A stretch of DNA of 64,000 nt, taken from the NCBI RefSeq assembly GCF_001854805.1, contig NZ_MBLO01000263.1:1-64000 (forward strand), given 5' to 3'. Positions 52,664 to 60,607 of this stretch are shown here, piece by piece; position 1 is the stretch's first letter, and each line of letters begins with the position of its first letter. The translations under genes were made by a program, and so were the position numbers. The DNA is from Pseudofrankia coriaricola. Its GTDB lineage: Bacteria > Actinomycetota > Actinomycetes > Frankiales > Frankiaceae. The notes beneath the pieces were generated by a model that did no database searches, was not told where the DNA came from, and worked only from the letters and a program-made list of their open reading frames with translations.

Positions 52664-52842
52664 AATCTCCTACTTTCCGTCGACGTTCCCTGGCCGCGTG
52701 CCGATATTCGCTTGTCTCCCACCACCGCCATACCCCACCCTCCGGGTACCCTCAGGAATAGTCGCTCAGCGACCCGGTGAGCGAGGTGGCCGCGGAGGCG
52801 CTCGCTGCCGTCCTCCGGTCGTACTTGACGAGCTTGGGCTCG

Positions 52843-53841
52843 TCAGGATGGGGAAGGGCCCGAGTCAGGAGCAGCACGGGGAAGGTGCGGTAGTACCCGT
52901 TCGGTGAAGAGGGTCAGGCACTTCCAGCCCTCCTCGATTGGCATGCCCCCACACAGCGCATGGACGCAGTACACCGCGTCGGGACCGCGCGCAAGCGCCT
53001 GCTCTGGTGTGAGGATTTGGTGGATGCCTTCGGCACGTAGTTGCTCCACGGTGGTTGCGGCAGAGCGAAGGGCAGACCGCACATCGGTGGTCTGCCAGGC
53101 CGAATAGGTGGTGGCCTCATGCAGGAAGTGGTGCCCAAGCGTCGCCCACGCCTTGTCCGGATCCTCGTGGATGAACATCATCGGGGTGTTCGGCGGCGGC
53201 ATCAGGCACATACCCTTCACGCCGAGCTCTCGGCACTGCTCGTAGTAGTACGCCTCCAACTCGGGCAGGTGACCAGCCGGCGAGAACGGTAACCCGAACC
53301 GAGCGGCCCGCCGAGCGGAGACCTTGGCGCTGCCGCCGATCATCACAAGAGGATGCGGCTGGGTCAGCGGCTTCGGTGAGACCTGCACCGTTGAGCCGTG
53401 GTGATCGAACGGCTCGCCCGTCCACGCTTTCAGCAGGGTGGCCACACACTCGTCCATCAGGGCGCCGCGGCGGTCCCAGTCCTTGCCGTGGGCGGCGTAT
53501 TCGGAGGGGCGGTAGCCCACGCCCAGCACCACGCTTAGACGACCACCCGAGGCGAGATCCAACACCGCGATGTCCTCGGCCACTCGGATGGGGTCATGCA
53601 GTGGAAGCAGGAATGCCGCGATGGACACCGGAAGCCGGCGGCACCGCCCGAAGATCAGGCCAGCGAGCACCAAGGGTGACGGGCTCCAGCCGTTGTGTAC
53701 CCCGTGGTGCTCCTCGAGGTTCACCAGATCGAACCCGCGCTCCTCGATGTGAGCGCACATCTCGACCGCGGCCTGGTATCGCGCCGACATCGCTCTCGGT
53801 TCCAACCCCGGCTGGGTCAGGGTCAGGCGTAAGGCTTTCAT
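52843..53841 (-). CDS. LLM-class flavin-dependent oxidoreductase
   Basis: 332 residues. MKALRLTLTQPGLEPRAMSA, HIEERGFDLVNLEEHHGVHN, PLHDPIRVAEDIAVLDLASG, LSVVLGVGYRPSEYAAHGKD, IGGSAKVSARRAARFGLPFS and the C-terminal CGGMPIEEGW mark a luciferase-like monooxygenase related to that at 12374-13342. ATG 53841 has GGGAG upstream; the longer frame adds 84 residues unlike the family. Divergent from the SDR at 53996. Confidence 0.91.
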   Translation of the reverse strand: MKALRLTLTQPGLEPRAMSARYQAAVEMCAHIEERGFDLVNLEEHHGVHNGWSPSPLVLAGLIFGRCRRLPVSIAAFLLPLHDPIRVAEDIAVLDLASGGRLSVVLGVGYRPSEYAAHGKDWDRRGALMDECVATLLKAWTGEPFDHHGSTVQVSPKPLTQPHPLVMIGGSAKVSARRAARFGLPFSPAGHLPELEAYYYEQCRELGVKGMCLMPPPNTPMMFIHEDPDKAWATLGHHFLHEATTYSAWQTTDVRSALRSAATTVEQLRAEGIHQILTPEQALARGPDAVYCVHALCGGMPIEEGWKCLTLFTERVLPHLPRAAPDSGPSPS

Positions 53842-53995
53842 GGCAACTCCCGAAAAGTTCGGCTGGGCGCTGGCATGCGGCGCAGCGCGGAGCCGCGCCG
53901 GACGGTGAGGCCACAGCAGAGCGTCGCTTATTCGTCTCGAAGTCTGGCGAAAGACCCGTGGAAAGTCAACGCCCGGTCCTGATATCGTCCGAAGA

Positions 53996-54808
53996 ATGGA
54001 AACCAAGTTGGCCGGTCGTACGGTCGTGGTCACGGGTGGTAACGCCAACATCGGTAAAGGCATCGCCTTGGCCTTCGCTGCCGAAGGTGCCAACGTCGCT
54101 ATCGTCGGTCGCGACGAGGATCAGGGCCGACGGGTATGTAGGCAGCTAACGGAGCGGGGAGCGAAGGAGGCGTTCTGGCGGGCGGCTGACGTGACCGACC
54201 GGGAACAGGTCGATGGCATGGTGGCCGCTGTGCTGGACCGGTTCGGTTCGATCGATGTGCTTGTGAACAACGTCGGGGGCAACGTCGACATGGACGATTT
54301 CGTCGACTCGGACCCGGGGACCTGGGACCAGGACATCGCTCTGAACATAACCAGCACCCTGAACTGCACCCACGCTGTTCTTCCAGGCATGATCAGCCGG
54401 TCCTACGGAAGGATCATCAACATCGGGTCGACGTCCGGACTGATCGGAGACACCAAGCTCGCCGTCTACTCGGCGATGAAGGGCGCTGTGCACGCCTTCA
54501 CGCGGGTGCTCGCCAAGGAGGTCGGCAAGAAGGGCATTACCGTGAACGCCATCGCGCCCTACGGGACCGTGCCCGAAGACCCTGACGACGTGAGCTCCGG
54601 GAGCCGGTTCCATCCCAACGGGCTGATCATGCGGTTGATGGAGACGCGCCGGGAGGAAATGTTCTCGATCGGGCGGCGCACCGTGCTGGAGCGCCAGACG
54701 GCAATGCCCTCTGAGATTGGCGCGGCGGCTGTCTACCTGGCATCGGACGCAGCCGCCTTCGTCACCGGTCAGGTCCTTGCCGTGGACGGCGGAACGCAGC
54801 TGGCCTGA
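53996..54808 (+). CDS. Short-chain dehydrogenase/reductase (intact paralogue of 19035-19850)
   Basis: 270 residues. TGGNANIGKGIALAFAAEG, VNNVGGNVDMDDF, Ser145 in INIGSTSGLIG, active site YSAMK (Tyr158, Lys162) and TGQVLAVDGGTQLA. All catalytic residues are present, in contrast to the paralogue. ATG 53996 is only about 10 nt after a TGATATCGT stretch, so a leaderless message is possible. It lies 154 bp from the divergent LLM gene. Confidence 0.93.
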   Translation: METKLAGRTVVVTGGNANIGKGIALAFAAEGANVAIVGRDEDQGRRVCRQLTERGAKEAFWRAADVTDREQVDGMVAAVLDRFGSIDVLVNNVGGNVDMDDFVDSDPGTWDQDIALNITSTLNCTHAVLPGMISRSYGRIINIGSTSGLIGDTKLAVYSAMKGAVHAFTRVLAKEVGKKGITVNAIAPYGTVPEDPDDVSSGSRFHPNGLIMRLMETRREEMFSIGRRTVLERQTAMPSEIGAAAVYLASDAAAFVTGQVLAVDGGTQLA

Positions 54809-54821
54809 GCCTTCGGCGAAC

Positions 54822-54960
54822 CCCGCGCTCGCCCGGCAAACTGCCGCGGATCCGTCGAGGGGCGCGCCTCTCCATCAACGCAGGCATTCCCTTGAACGTC
54901 TCGGACGAGTGCTGGCGCTCCCAGAGCACAGTTTGGTGGTCGATGAGCCCGTAGCAGGTC
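54822..54960 (-). pseudogene. Possible enoyl-CoA hydratase C-terminal fragment
   Basis: LWERQHSSETFKGMPALMER followed by RAPRRIRG recalls the QSEDxxEGxxAFxEKRxPxFxG end of crotonases. No start and no catalytic region are present. Tentative. Confidence 0.3.
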
Positions 54961-55031
54961 GCGGGGAACGACCAGTTGATAACGCCCGGTCGTTGCGCTT
55001 CGGCCGTGTCTGGCCGTCGTTTCATAGAGAA

Positions 55032-55093
55032 GTGGCCTTCTGTCCCGAGTGGTGAAAGTCGCCCGACCGAAACCCCCCCGAACAGAAGGCCAC
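55032..55093. repeat. Inverted repeat, possibly an insertion-sequence relic
   Basis: GTGGCCTTCTGT (55032-55043) and ACAGAAGGCCAC (55082-55093) are exact complements separated by 38 nt that include a run of seven C. The form is like that at 15005-15077. No transposase is linked to it. Confidence 0.45.
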
Positions 55094-55155
55094 CAGTTCC
55101 TAATTGTGCCACAGCACCGTGCCGCCGAGAACGGGTGGAGGCTCGGAGCAACACA

Positions 55156-55193
55156 AAATATCCGGTCTGCTCGGAAATATCCGGTCTGCTGGG
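55156..55193. repeat. 19-bp tandem repeat
   Basis: AAATATCCGGTCTGCTCGG (55156-55174) is followed at once by a copy with one difference (CTGGG for CTCGG; 55175-55193). It lies in gene-free DNA. Confidence 0.75.
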
Positions 55194-55450
55194 CATGTTG
55201 CGGCAGGTGAGCGATCCGCAAAGGACGGCGGCGTAATTACTGTAGTGTCGGGGGCGCCCGGAAGCAGCTCCGCTGCTCGAAAGATGGTCAGGTCGCGGGC
55301 GGGGCAGATCCCCATTGAGTCAACGTCGCTTGTCGGACGATGAGATGGTCGCCATTGGCTGAGGGATCAGCGCCATGGCGCGGTACCGCTCGCGGCAGCG
55401 CCGGGCGCGGGGGCGTGGCCATTGTCCACCGGTCGTAGGATCACGATCGG

Positions 55451-55696
55451 TCATCCGCCGCTGATCGGTGGCAGCACGGCGATCTCATCGCCGGCCCGGC
55501 AGGGAATGCCGTCGACGTCGCCGTGGAGCATCTCTCCGTTGATCCACACCCGGGAAGCGGCCAGCACGCGGGCGAACTCGCCGCCGAAGCGCAGGCGTGC
55601 CTCGTCCAGCACCTCGCCGAGGGTGCTGCCGGGAATCATGTCGGCGGCCCGGCCCGCGGCCTCCCGCGCGGACGCGAACAGCAGGATGGTGGGCAT
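55451..55696 (-). CDS. moaD: Molybdopterin synthase sulfur carrier subunit (MoaD/ThiS)
   Basis: 81 residues of ubiquitin-like fold: MPTILLFASAREAAG, LGEVLDEARLRFGGEFARVL, VWINGEMLHGDVDGIPCRAG, DEIAVLPPISGG with the C-terminal Gly-Gly that is thiocarboxylated. It provides sulfur for converting cyclic pyranopterin monophosphate to molybdopterin together with MoaE. Last of the minus-strand set moaE-moaA-moaD, 21 bp after moaA. Confidence 0.93.
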   Translation of the reverse strand: MPTILLFASAREAAGRAADMIPGSTLGEVLDEARLRFGGEFARVLAASRVWINGEMLHGDVDGIPCRAGDEIAVLPPISGG

Positions 55697-55717
55697 GCGG
55701 GCAATCCTTTCGTTTCG

Positions 55718-56731
55718 TCAACCCCCGATGTAGGACATCTCCACGCGGCCGCCGCGGGAGGATGCCTGGCGCCCGCGCAGTTCCGAGTAGCGGTCCTCCC
55801 GGACAGTCCACAGGCCTCGGATCGCTGACAGCAGTTCCTCGTCGCCCGCTCCGGTTCGCAGCAACGCCCGTAGGTCGGTGCCTGTGGACGCGAACAGGCA
55901 GGTGTGGATCTTCCCATCGGCGGACAGCCGGGCTCGGGTGCATCCCTCGCAGAAGGGGCGCGTGACTGAGGCGATGACACCGATCTCGCCGGCGCCGTCT
56001 CGAAATCGGTAGCGGGTGGCCACCTCCCCGGGGTGGTCGGGTGGGAGCGGTTCGAGCGGATGACGGCGATCGATCAGGCTCACGATCTCGGCGGCGGGCA
56101 CCACCTCGTCCAGCTTCCACTCGTTCGTGGCCCCGACATCCATGAACTCGATGAACCGCAGGATGTGGCCGCTTCCGCGGAAAAACTCAACCATCGGCAA
56201 CATGGACTGGTCGTTGACCCCTCGTTTCACGACCATGTTCACCTTGATCGGAGCGAGGCCGGCGCGCGCGGCGGCGTCGATCCCGTCCAGGACCAGGCGC
56301 ACCGGAACCGCGGTGTCGGTGAGAGCGCCGAACACCTCGTCGTCGAGCGCGTCGAGGCTCACCGTCACCCGCCGCAGCCCGGCGGCGGCGAGGAGCGCCG
56401 CCTTGCTTGGCAACAGCACGCCGTTGGTCGTCATCGTGAGGTCGACCCCGGGAATCGCGGCGAGCAGCCGGACAAGGTCCTCGACACCGCGGCGCAGCAG
56501 CGGCTCGCCGCCGGTGAGCCGCAGCTTGCGCACTCCCAGTGAGACGAACAACCGCGCCAGGCGCGTGATCTCCTCGAACGTCAGCAGGTCGGCCCGCTCG
56601 AGATAGCGGTGCTCATGGCCGAAGTGCTCGCGTGGCATGCAGTACCTGCAGCGGAAGTTGCACCGGTCGGTGACGGATATACGCAGGTCACGGAGTGGAC
56701 GGCCGCGGCGATCGAGGGTCAGCGGGATCAC
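55718..56731 (-). CDS. moaA: GTP 3',8-cyclase (MoaA), radical SAM
   Basis: 337 residues. Radical SAM cluster SVTDRCNFRCRYCMP (CxxxCxxC), LRLTGGEPLLRRGVEDLV, LTMTTNGVLL, NMVVKRGVNDQSMLPMVEFF, RFIEFMDVGATN, second cluster FCEGCTRARLSADGKIHTC and a C-terminal Gly-Gly. It starts molybdenum cofactor synthesis from GTP. GTG 56731 overlaps the moaE stop (GTGA), giving MIPLTLDRRGRPLRDLRISV, a normal N-terminus; the longer frame upstream is a shadow of moaE. Confidence 0.95.
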   Translation of the reverse strand: MIPLTLDRRGRPLRDLRISVTDRCNFRCRYCMPREHFGHEHRYLERADLLTFEEITRLARLFVSLGVRKLRLTGGEPLLRRGVEDLVRLLAAIPGVDLTMTTNGVLLPSKAALLAAAGLRRVTVSLDALDDEVFGALTDTAVPVRLVLDGIDAAARAGLAPIKVNMVVKRGVNDQSMLPMVEFFRGSGHILRFIEFMDVGATNEWKLDEVVPAAEIVSLIDRRHPLEPLPPDHPGEVATRYRFRDGAGEIGVIASVTRPFCEGCTRARLSADGKIHTCLFASTGTDLRALLRTGAGDEELLSAIRGLWTVREDRYSELRGRQASSRGGRVEMSYIGG

Positions 56732-57261
56732 CGGACCGACCTTTCCGGCTCCCCGACGGGGTGCCAGCGACGCGCCGCGGTGGCGACGTCCTCGATCGGG
56801 TTTCCGTCTGAGACCCACCCGCTCGTGCCATCGGTCCCGCTTTCGCGCTTCCATACCGGCACGCATTCCTTGACAAGGTCGATGCAGAAGCGACCCGCGG
56901 TGAACGCTTCTTCGCGGTGGGGCGCGGAGACCACGACCAGAACGCTCGCCTCCCCCAGCGGCACCCGTCCGATCCGGTGCAACAGTGCCACCCGTCCCAG
57001 GCTTGGCCACCGATCACGCGCGCCGGCGGCGATCTGACTGAGCCGCGCCTCGACATGGCGGTCGAAGGCCTCGTAGTCAATCTCGACAACGCCGACGCGG
57101 TCGTTGCTGTGGTCCCGGACCGTGCCGGTGAACGTCACGACCGCGCCGCACGCTGGAGTGACAGCCCACTCGATCATCTCGGATATCGGGATGCGGTCAC
57201 GGGTCAGCCCGACCAGGTTGTCGTCAACCAGGTACGTCGGGCTGGAGGGCTGACCACTCAT
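56728..57261 (-). CDS. moaE: Molybdopterin synthase catalytic subunit (MoaE)
   Basis: 177 residues. GAVVTFTGTVRDHSNDRVG, LEIDYEAF-type VVEIDYEAFDRHVEARL, ALLHRIGRVPLGEASVLVVV, SAPHREEAFTAGRFCIDLVK and the catalytic VWKRE. The C-terminal tail extends past the usual 150 or so residues. Starts at ATG 57261. It adds the two sulfurs to the pterin with MoaD. Only moaE, moaA and moaD are here; other cofactor genes must be elsewhere. Confidence 0.94.
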   Translation of the reverse strand: MSGQPSSPTYLVDDNLVGLTRDRIPISEMIEWAVTPACGAVVTFTGTVRDHSNDRVGVVEIDYEAFDRHVEARLSQIAAGARDRWPSLGRVALLHRIGRVPLGEASVLVVVSAPHREEAFTAGRFCIDLVKECVPVWKRESGTDGTSGWVSDGNPIEDVATAARRWHPVGEPERSVR

Positions 57262-57362
57262 GACGGACCCACTATCTGTTCCCTCGGCCCGGCGGACCGG
57301 TAACGGAGCTCATCGCGGTTCCTTCCACGTGACGCGCCTTGCTGAAGGCGGCCGCTGTGGTG

Positions 57363-59414
57363 CTAGATTGCTGGTTCTATCTCGATTGCTGGTTCTATCT
57401 CGATGGGCACGCCGGAGTACAGCGCCATGCCGCCGAGCGGGTCTATGTCATCGGTGCTGGTCAGGTTGTTGACATTCGCGTGCAGATGCCCGTGGGGAAT
57501 GGAGCCGACACCCTTGCGCATGGTGGGATCAACTTTCGCGGTGATGATGATCTCGCCGCTCTTGTTGTGGACGCGTACCCGCTGGCCGTCGGTGATCCCG
57601 TGGGCCGCCGCGGTGTCGGGATGCAGGATGATCTCCGCCGGCTCGCCCAGGAAGCTGAGCTGCGCGTTGAGCTTCTTGGCCTGGCGCCGCGAGCTGTAGA
57701 CCAGCTGCTTCGGCTTGCCGAGCGCGGCCTCGTCGGCGGCGCGCATCTCGTTCCATTGTCCAAGTATTTCCTTGGGGGCGAGCCTCCATCCGCCGATCCG
57801 CTCGAAGTGCCTGTCCACCCATGGGGCTGGGAACTCCAGGGGAGCTTCGACGTAGCGCTTCTCCTTGAGCTCTTCGAAGCTGCAGCGCGCATACTTCATC
57901 AGCTGCGCGAGCATGAAGTCGTCGGCGCCCGGCTCGCGGTCGTCGTCAGGGACATGGTCGGGAACCGGCAAGCCTGCCCGCTTCATGAACTGCGAAAGCA
58001 CCCACCAGGCCGAGCGTCGCTCGCCGATCGGCTCGACCAGTGGCGGGCTGTACTGCAGCGACACATTCCAGGCGAGCGTGTCCCACCGGGTGAATTCCGC
58101 CCGCTCGAGGACACTCTTGGTCGGCAGGATGTGCGTGGAAAGTGGTGTGAGTTCGTTCTCGACGATCTCGGTGTTCACGTGAAGGTCGAGTTTCAGCAGT
58201 GCGGCTCTGAGTGCATTGGCGTCCGGGAAGGAACGCAGCATGCTGCCGCCGAAGTTGAAGAACGCGCGGATGTTGCCGGCCTCGATTTCGAGCGGCAGCA
58301 CGGCACACGGCCAGTCGCCGACGATACCCTTCACGTCGGGCCGGACATTTGACCCGGGCGTGAAGGCGTTTTCCATCACCGGCAGGTCGAAATTCTCGAG
58401 CGGCGTGAGGAAGCTGGGATGAAACCAGGTGCCGCCCTTCTGGTTCATCGCGCCAGTTAGGATCATGATGAGCCAGGCGAACCACTGCGTCAGGTTGCAG
58501 CCCGACGACATGGTGATGCCCGTGCCGGTCTCCACCACCGCGCGGCCTTTCCGGCGAATGGCGGCGAGCAGGTCCGCAAGCTCCTGTTCGGTGACACCGG
58601 CTATTTCCGCGGCCTTGGCCCGGTCATAGCCTTCAAGCGCCGCCCGCAACTCCTCCAGGCCGTTGACCGGCTGCTTGGGGTCGAACGGGCCGCCGTCAAT
58701 AATCTCGCGGGTCAGCCAGGCGAGGATTGCGTAGTCCTTACCCGGATAGGACGCGATGTGGCGGGTGGACAACTTCGCCGTCCGGGTTAAGACCGGGTCG
58801 ATCGTCCAGACCTCGCCGCGTCTGGCAACGGACTTGATCCAGCGGCCGGGGTTGAACATGCCCGTATTGTGCGCGTGGCTGACCATTGGATTCGTGCCGA
58901 CGTAGACAAGCATCTCGACGTTGTCGTAGTCGGTCTTGGGGTTGAGGCCCATGAAGGCCCCCATCGCGCCCGCCATCATGACCTTGGAGGTGCCGTCGTT
59001 GGTCAGCGGCGAGAACTTGGGTGGCGTGCCCAGCGCGTTGTAGAACGCCTCTTCCATGGAGTAGCCCGACGAATCCAGGCCAAGACCGCTGCCGAAATAC
59101 ATGCCGACCGCGTTGGGACCATAGGTATCGATCACGGTTCGGAGCTTCGCGGCAATATCGTCGAGGGCCTCGTCCCAGCTGACCGCGACAAGCTCGCCGT
59201 CCTTGCGCATCATCGGACGCGTGATCGCGGGCTCAAGGTGGTGCACCTGACCTGTTGCGCGGCCCTTCGGACAGCTATAGCCCTTGGTAAGCGGATGCTC
59301 GCTGTCCGCGCGAACCTTTACGACCTGGTTACCATCAACCTCGACGACAAGTCCACACATGACCATGCACACCTTGCAGTAGGTGCGCTTGGATTCGACA
59401 GCCTGACTGACCAC
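57363..59414 (-). CDS. Molybdopterin-dependent oxidoreductase, catalytic subunit
   Basis: 683 residues of the DMSO-reductase superfamily. N-terminal [4Fe-4S] site YCKVCMVMCGLVVEVDG with YSCPKGRATG; AGAMGAFMGLNPKTDYDNVE, YVGTNPMVSHAHNTGMFNPG; C-terminal molybdopterin dinucleotide-binding domain (AEIILHPDTAAAHGITDGQR, GVGSIPHGHLH). No Tat signal is seen, so it is probably cytoplasmic. GTG 59414 follows GGAGGAG by 6 nt. The frame upstream is fused to an aldehyde dehydrogenase remnant and is not part of it. The moaE-A-D genes downstream on the same strand suggest dedicated cofactor supply. Substrate unknown; formate dehydrogenase-, thiosulfate reductase- and acetylene hydratase-like enzymes share this form. 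Confidence 0.92.
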   Translation of the reverse strand: MVSQAVESKRTYCKVCMVMCGLVVEVDGNQVVKVRADSEHPLTKGYSCPKGRATGQVHHLEPAITRPMMRKDGELVAVSWDEALDDIAAKLRTVIDTYGPNAVGMYFGSGLGLDSSGYSMEEAFYNALGTPPKFSPLTNDGTSKVMMAGAMGAFMGLNPKTDYDNVEMLVYVGTNPMVSHAHNTGMFNPGRWIKSVARRGEVWTIDPVLTRTAKLSTRHIASYPGKDYAILAWLTREIIDGGPFDPKQPVNGLEELRAALEGYDRAKAAEIAGVTEQELADLLAAIRRKGRAVVETGTGITMSSGCNLTQWFAWLIMILTGAMNQKGGTWFHPSFLTPLENFDLPVMENAFTPGSNVRPDVKGIVGDWPCAVLPLEIEAGNIRAFFNFGGSMLRSFPDANALRAALLKLDLHVNTEIVENELTPLSTHILPTKSVLERAEFTRWDTLAWNVSLQYSPPLVEPIGERRSAWWVLSQFMKRAGLPVPDHVPDDDREPGADDFMLAQLMKYARCSFEELKEKRYVEAPLEFPAPWVDRHFERIGGWRLAPKEILGQWNEMRAADEAALGKPKQLVYSSRRQAKKLNAQLSFLGEPAEIILHPDTAAAHGITDGQRVRVHNKSGEIIITAKVDPTMRKGVGSIPHGHLHANVNNLTSTDDIDPLGGMALYSGVPIEIEPAIEIEPAI
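57366..57401. repeat. 18-bp tandem repeat extending the molybdoenzyme C-terminus
   Basis: GATTGCTGGTTCTATCTC is present twice in tandem (57366-57383, 57384-57401). On the minus strand it encodes IEIEPA twice just before the TAG, so the enzyme ends PIEIEPAIEIEPAI. The duplication is in frame. Confidence 0.85.
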
Positions 59415-59427
59415 GAGATCCTCCTCC

Positions 59428-59871
59428 ACGATAACCGCGTCGTCTTCATCCTCGTACGGGATCACGCACAGCACCGACCCGGAGATCCCCTCCTGGGCGA
59501 TCCTCAACGCGTCGTCGACGTCGATGAACAGTGTTGGCTGGCTTGAGTACCACCGTGTTACCCGTCGCGAGAGCCTGACCCAGCTTGTTCAGTGCGACCT
59601 CGAACGGCACGTTCCACGGCACGATGGCCCCGACCACCCCGACCGGCTCCTTCACGACGCGCCGGGAGGTCGCGACACCCCGGAAGTCGACCACGTCGGG
59701 CAGGTCCGTCTCCCACCCGAACGTGTCCATCAGCTCCATCGGGTAACGCAACCCGCGCCCGACCGGGACCGCCGGGTTGATGTTGTCGAGTCTCTTGCCC
59801 GGGTCCGCCTCGACAAGTTTGCCGTCGATCAGCGTCCTCGATCCGGCGTGAACCGTCGCCGTCCTCGCCAC
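59428..59871 (-). pseudogene. Aldehyde dehydrogenase with two large internal deletions
   Basis: From the start at 59871: [28 protein letters not shown], then directly [40 protein letters not shown] and NTVVLKPA; then, in another frame, [20 protein letters not shown] and [15 protein letters not shown]. Compared with the intact ALDH at 40822-42303, about 75 codons after NINPA and about 190 after VLKPA, including the catalytic Glu and Cys, are missing. Its last frame runs into the molybdoenzyme gene. Confidence 0.88.
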
Positions 59872-60229
59872 CGCTCACCCACCTTTTGGGCCCTGGCGCC
59901 GCGCCGGCCCGAAGTCGACAGGTGCTCCCGCTCCGTTGGCGCATCCCTCGAGACCGCCGTTGGCCTGGGCCTCGTTCGCCGTCGTCCCTCGCCTGGATGC
60001 CTCCTGGTTTGTGGCCGCGGTCACTCGCCCCGCGGATGTGCGGAACTCTACACCCGCCGCGACACCAAGTTCCACCATAGAAACCGTATTGCAGTTGCGA
60101 CCCTGGGTATAGCCCCGCCGCGACGACTGAGGCGTCTGGCGCGCTCCGCGAGAGGCGTCCGGCGCACCGGCTGACCGGCTGACCGGCTCGAAGAGATACT
60201 CCTCGACGCCGGCGGGGCAATCTAGCGCC
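59872..60229. other. Intergenic stretch upstream of the dead aldehyde dehydrogenase
   Basis: No gene is seen. It contains the shared motif at 60067-60081 and an 8-bp triple repeat (CTGACCGG, around 60170-60188). Confidence 0.4.
60067..60081 (-). promoter_or_regulatory. 15-bp motif shared with 48140-48154
   Basis: On the minus strand TCTATGGTGGAACTT, identical to 48140-48154; the match weakens on both sides. It lies about 200 bp upstream of the dead aldehyde dehydrogenase and points toward it. Confidence 0.4.
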
Positions 60230-60552
60230 TCAGTAGCGACCGTCCCGCGGCGCGGGCAGGGCGGCCTGGTAGTACGTGCCGTCGAACGGCCCGTTGTGCC
60301 GCGGGTCCCACATCTGCAGGCAGATCCGTAGCGTCTCCTCCAGCCGCCCGAACCGCTCGGCCGTCGGTGGGAACGGGACGCCGAGCCCCCGGTGTTCGCG
60401 CTCGTACCAGGCTGCGCCGATGCCGAGGGTGGCCCGCCCGCCGGAGAGGTTGTCGAGCGTGGTAACGATCTTGGCCAGCAGGCCGGGGTGGCGGTAGGTC
60501 ACCCCGGTGACCAGCGCGTCGAGCTGCACCGTGGACGTATGCGCGGCAAGAT
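60230..60552 (-). pseudogene. Internal fragment of an LLM oxidoreductase, inverted copy
   Basis: About 95 codons, VQLDALVTGVTYRHPGLLAK through DPRHNGPFDGTYYQ, are the same as residues of the intact LLM at 61390-62271 except for one Ala/Asp change visible at the start; flanks diverge at once. There is neither start nor end of the gene. It is the left arm of the 287-bp inverted repeat. Confidence 0.9.
60266..60552. repeat. Left arm of a 287-bp inverted repeat
   Basis: Matches 61586-61872 in reverse orientation with one mismatch that I can see. Both ends of the match are sharp (CTGGTAGTACGTGCC at the outer end and GCGCGGCAAGAT at the inner end). The TetR gene and its promoter lie between the arms. 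Confidence 0.85.
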
Positions 60553-60607
60553 CGAAACGACCGCTGCCGCAGGCACGCGGTGTGCTACGTGCCGTGCCCC
60601 GAGGTAT

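Larger units (their letters stand above)
54809..55450. other. 640-bp stretch of debris and repeats without an intact gene
   Basis: Contains a minus-strand frame like an enoyl-CoA hydratase C-terminus (about 54822-54960), a 12-bp inverted repeat (55032-55093), a 19-bp tandem repeat (55156-55193), and nothing recognisable up to the moaD stop. Confidence 0.5.
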
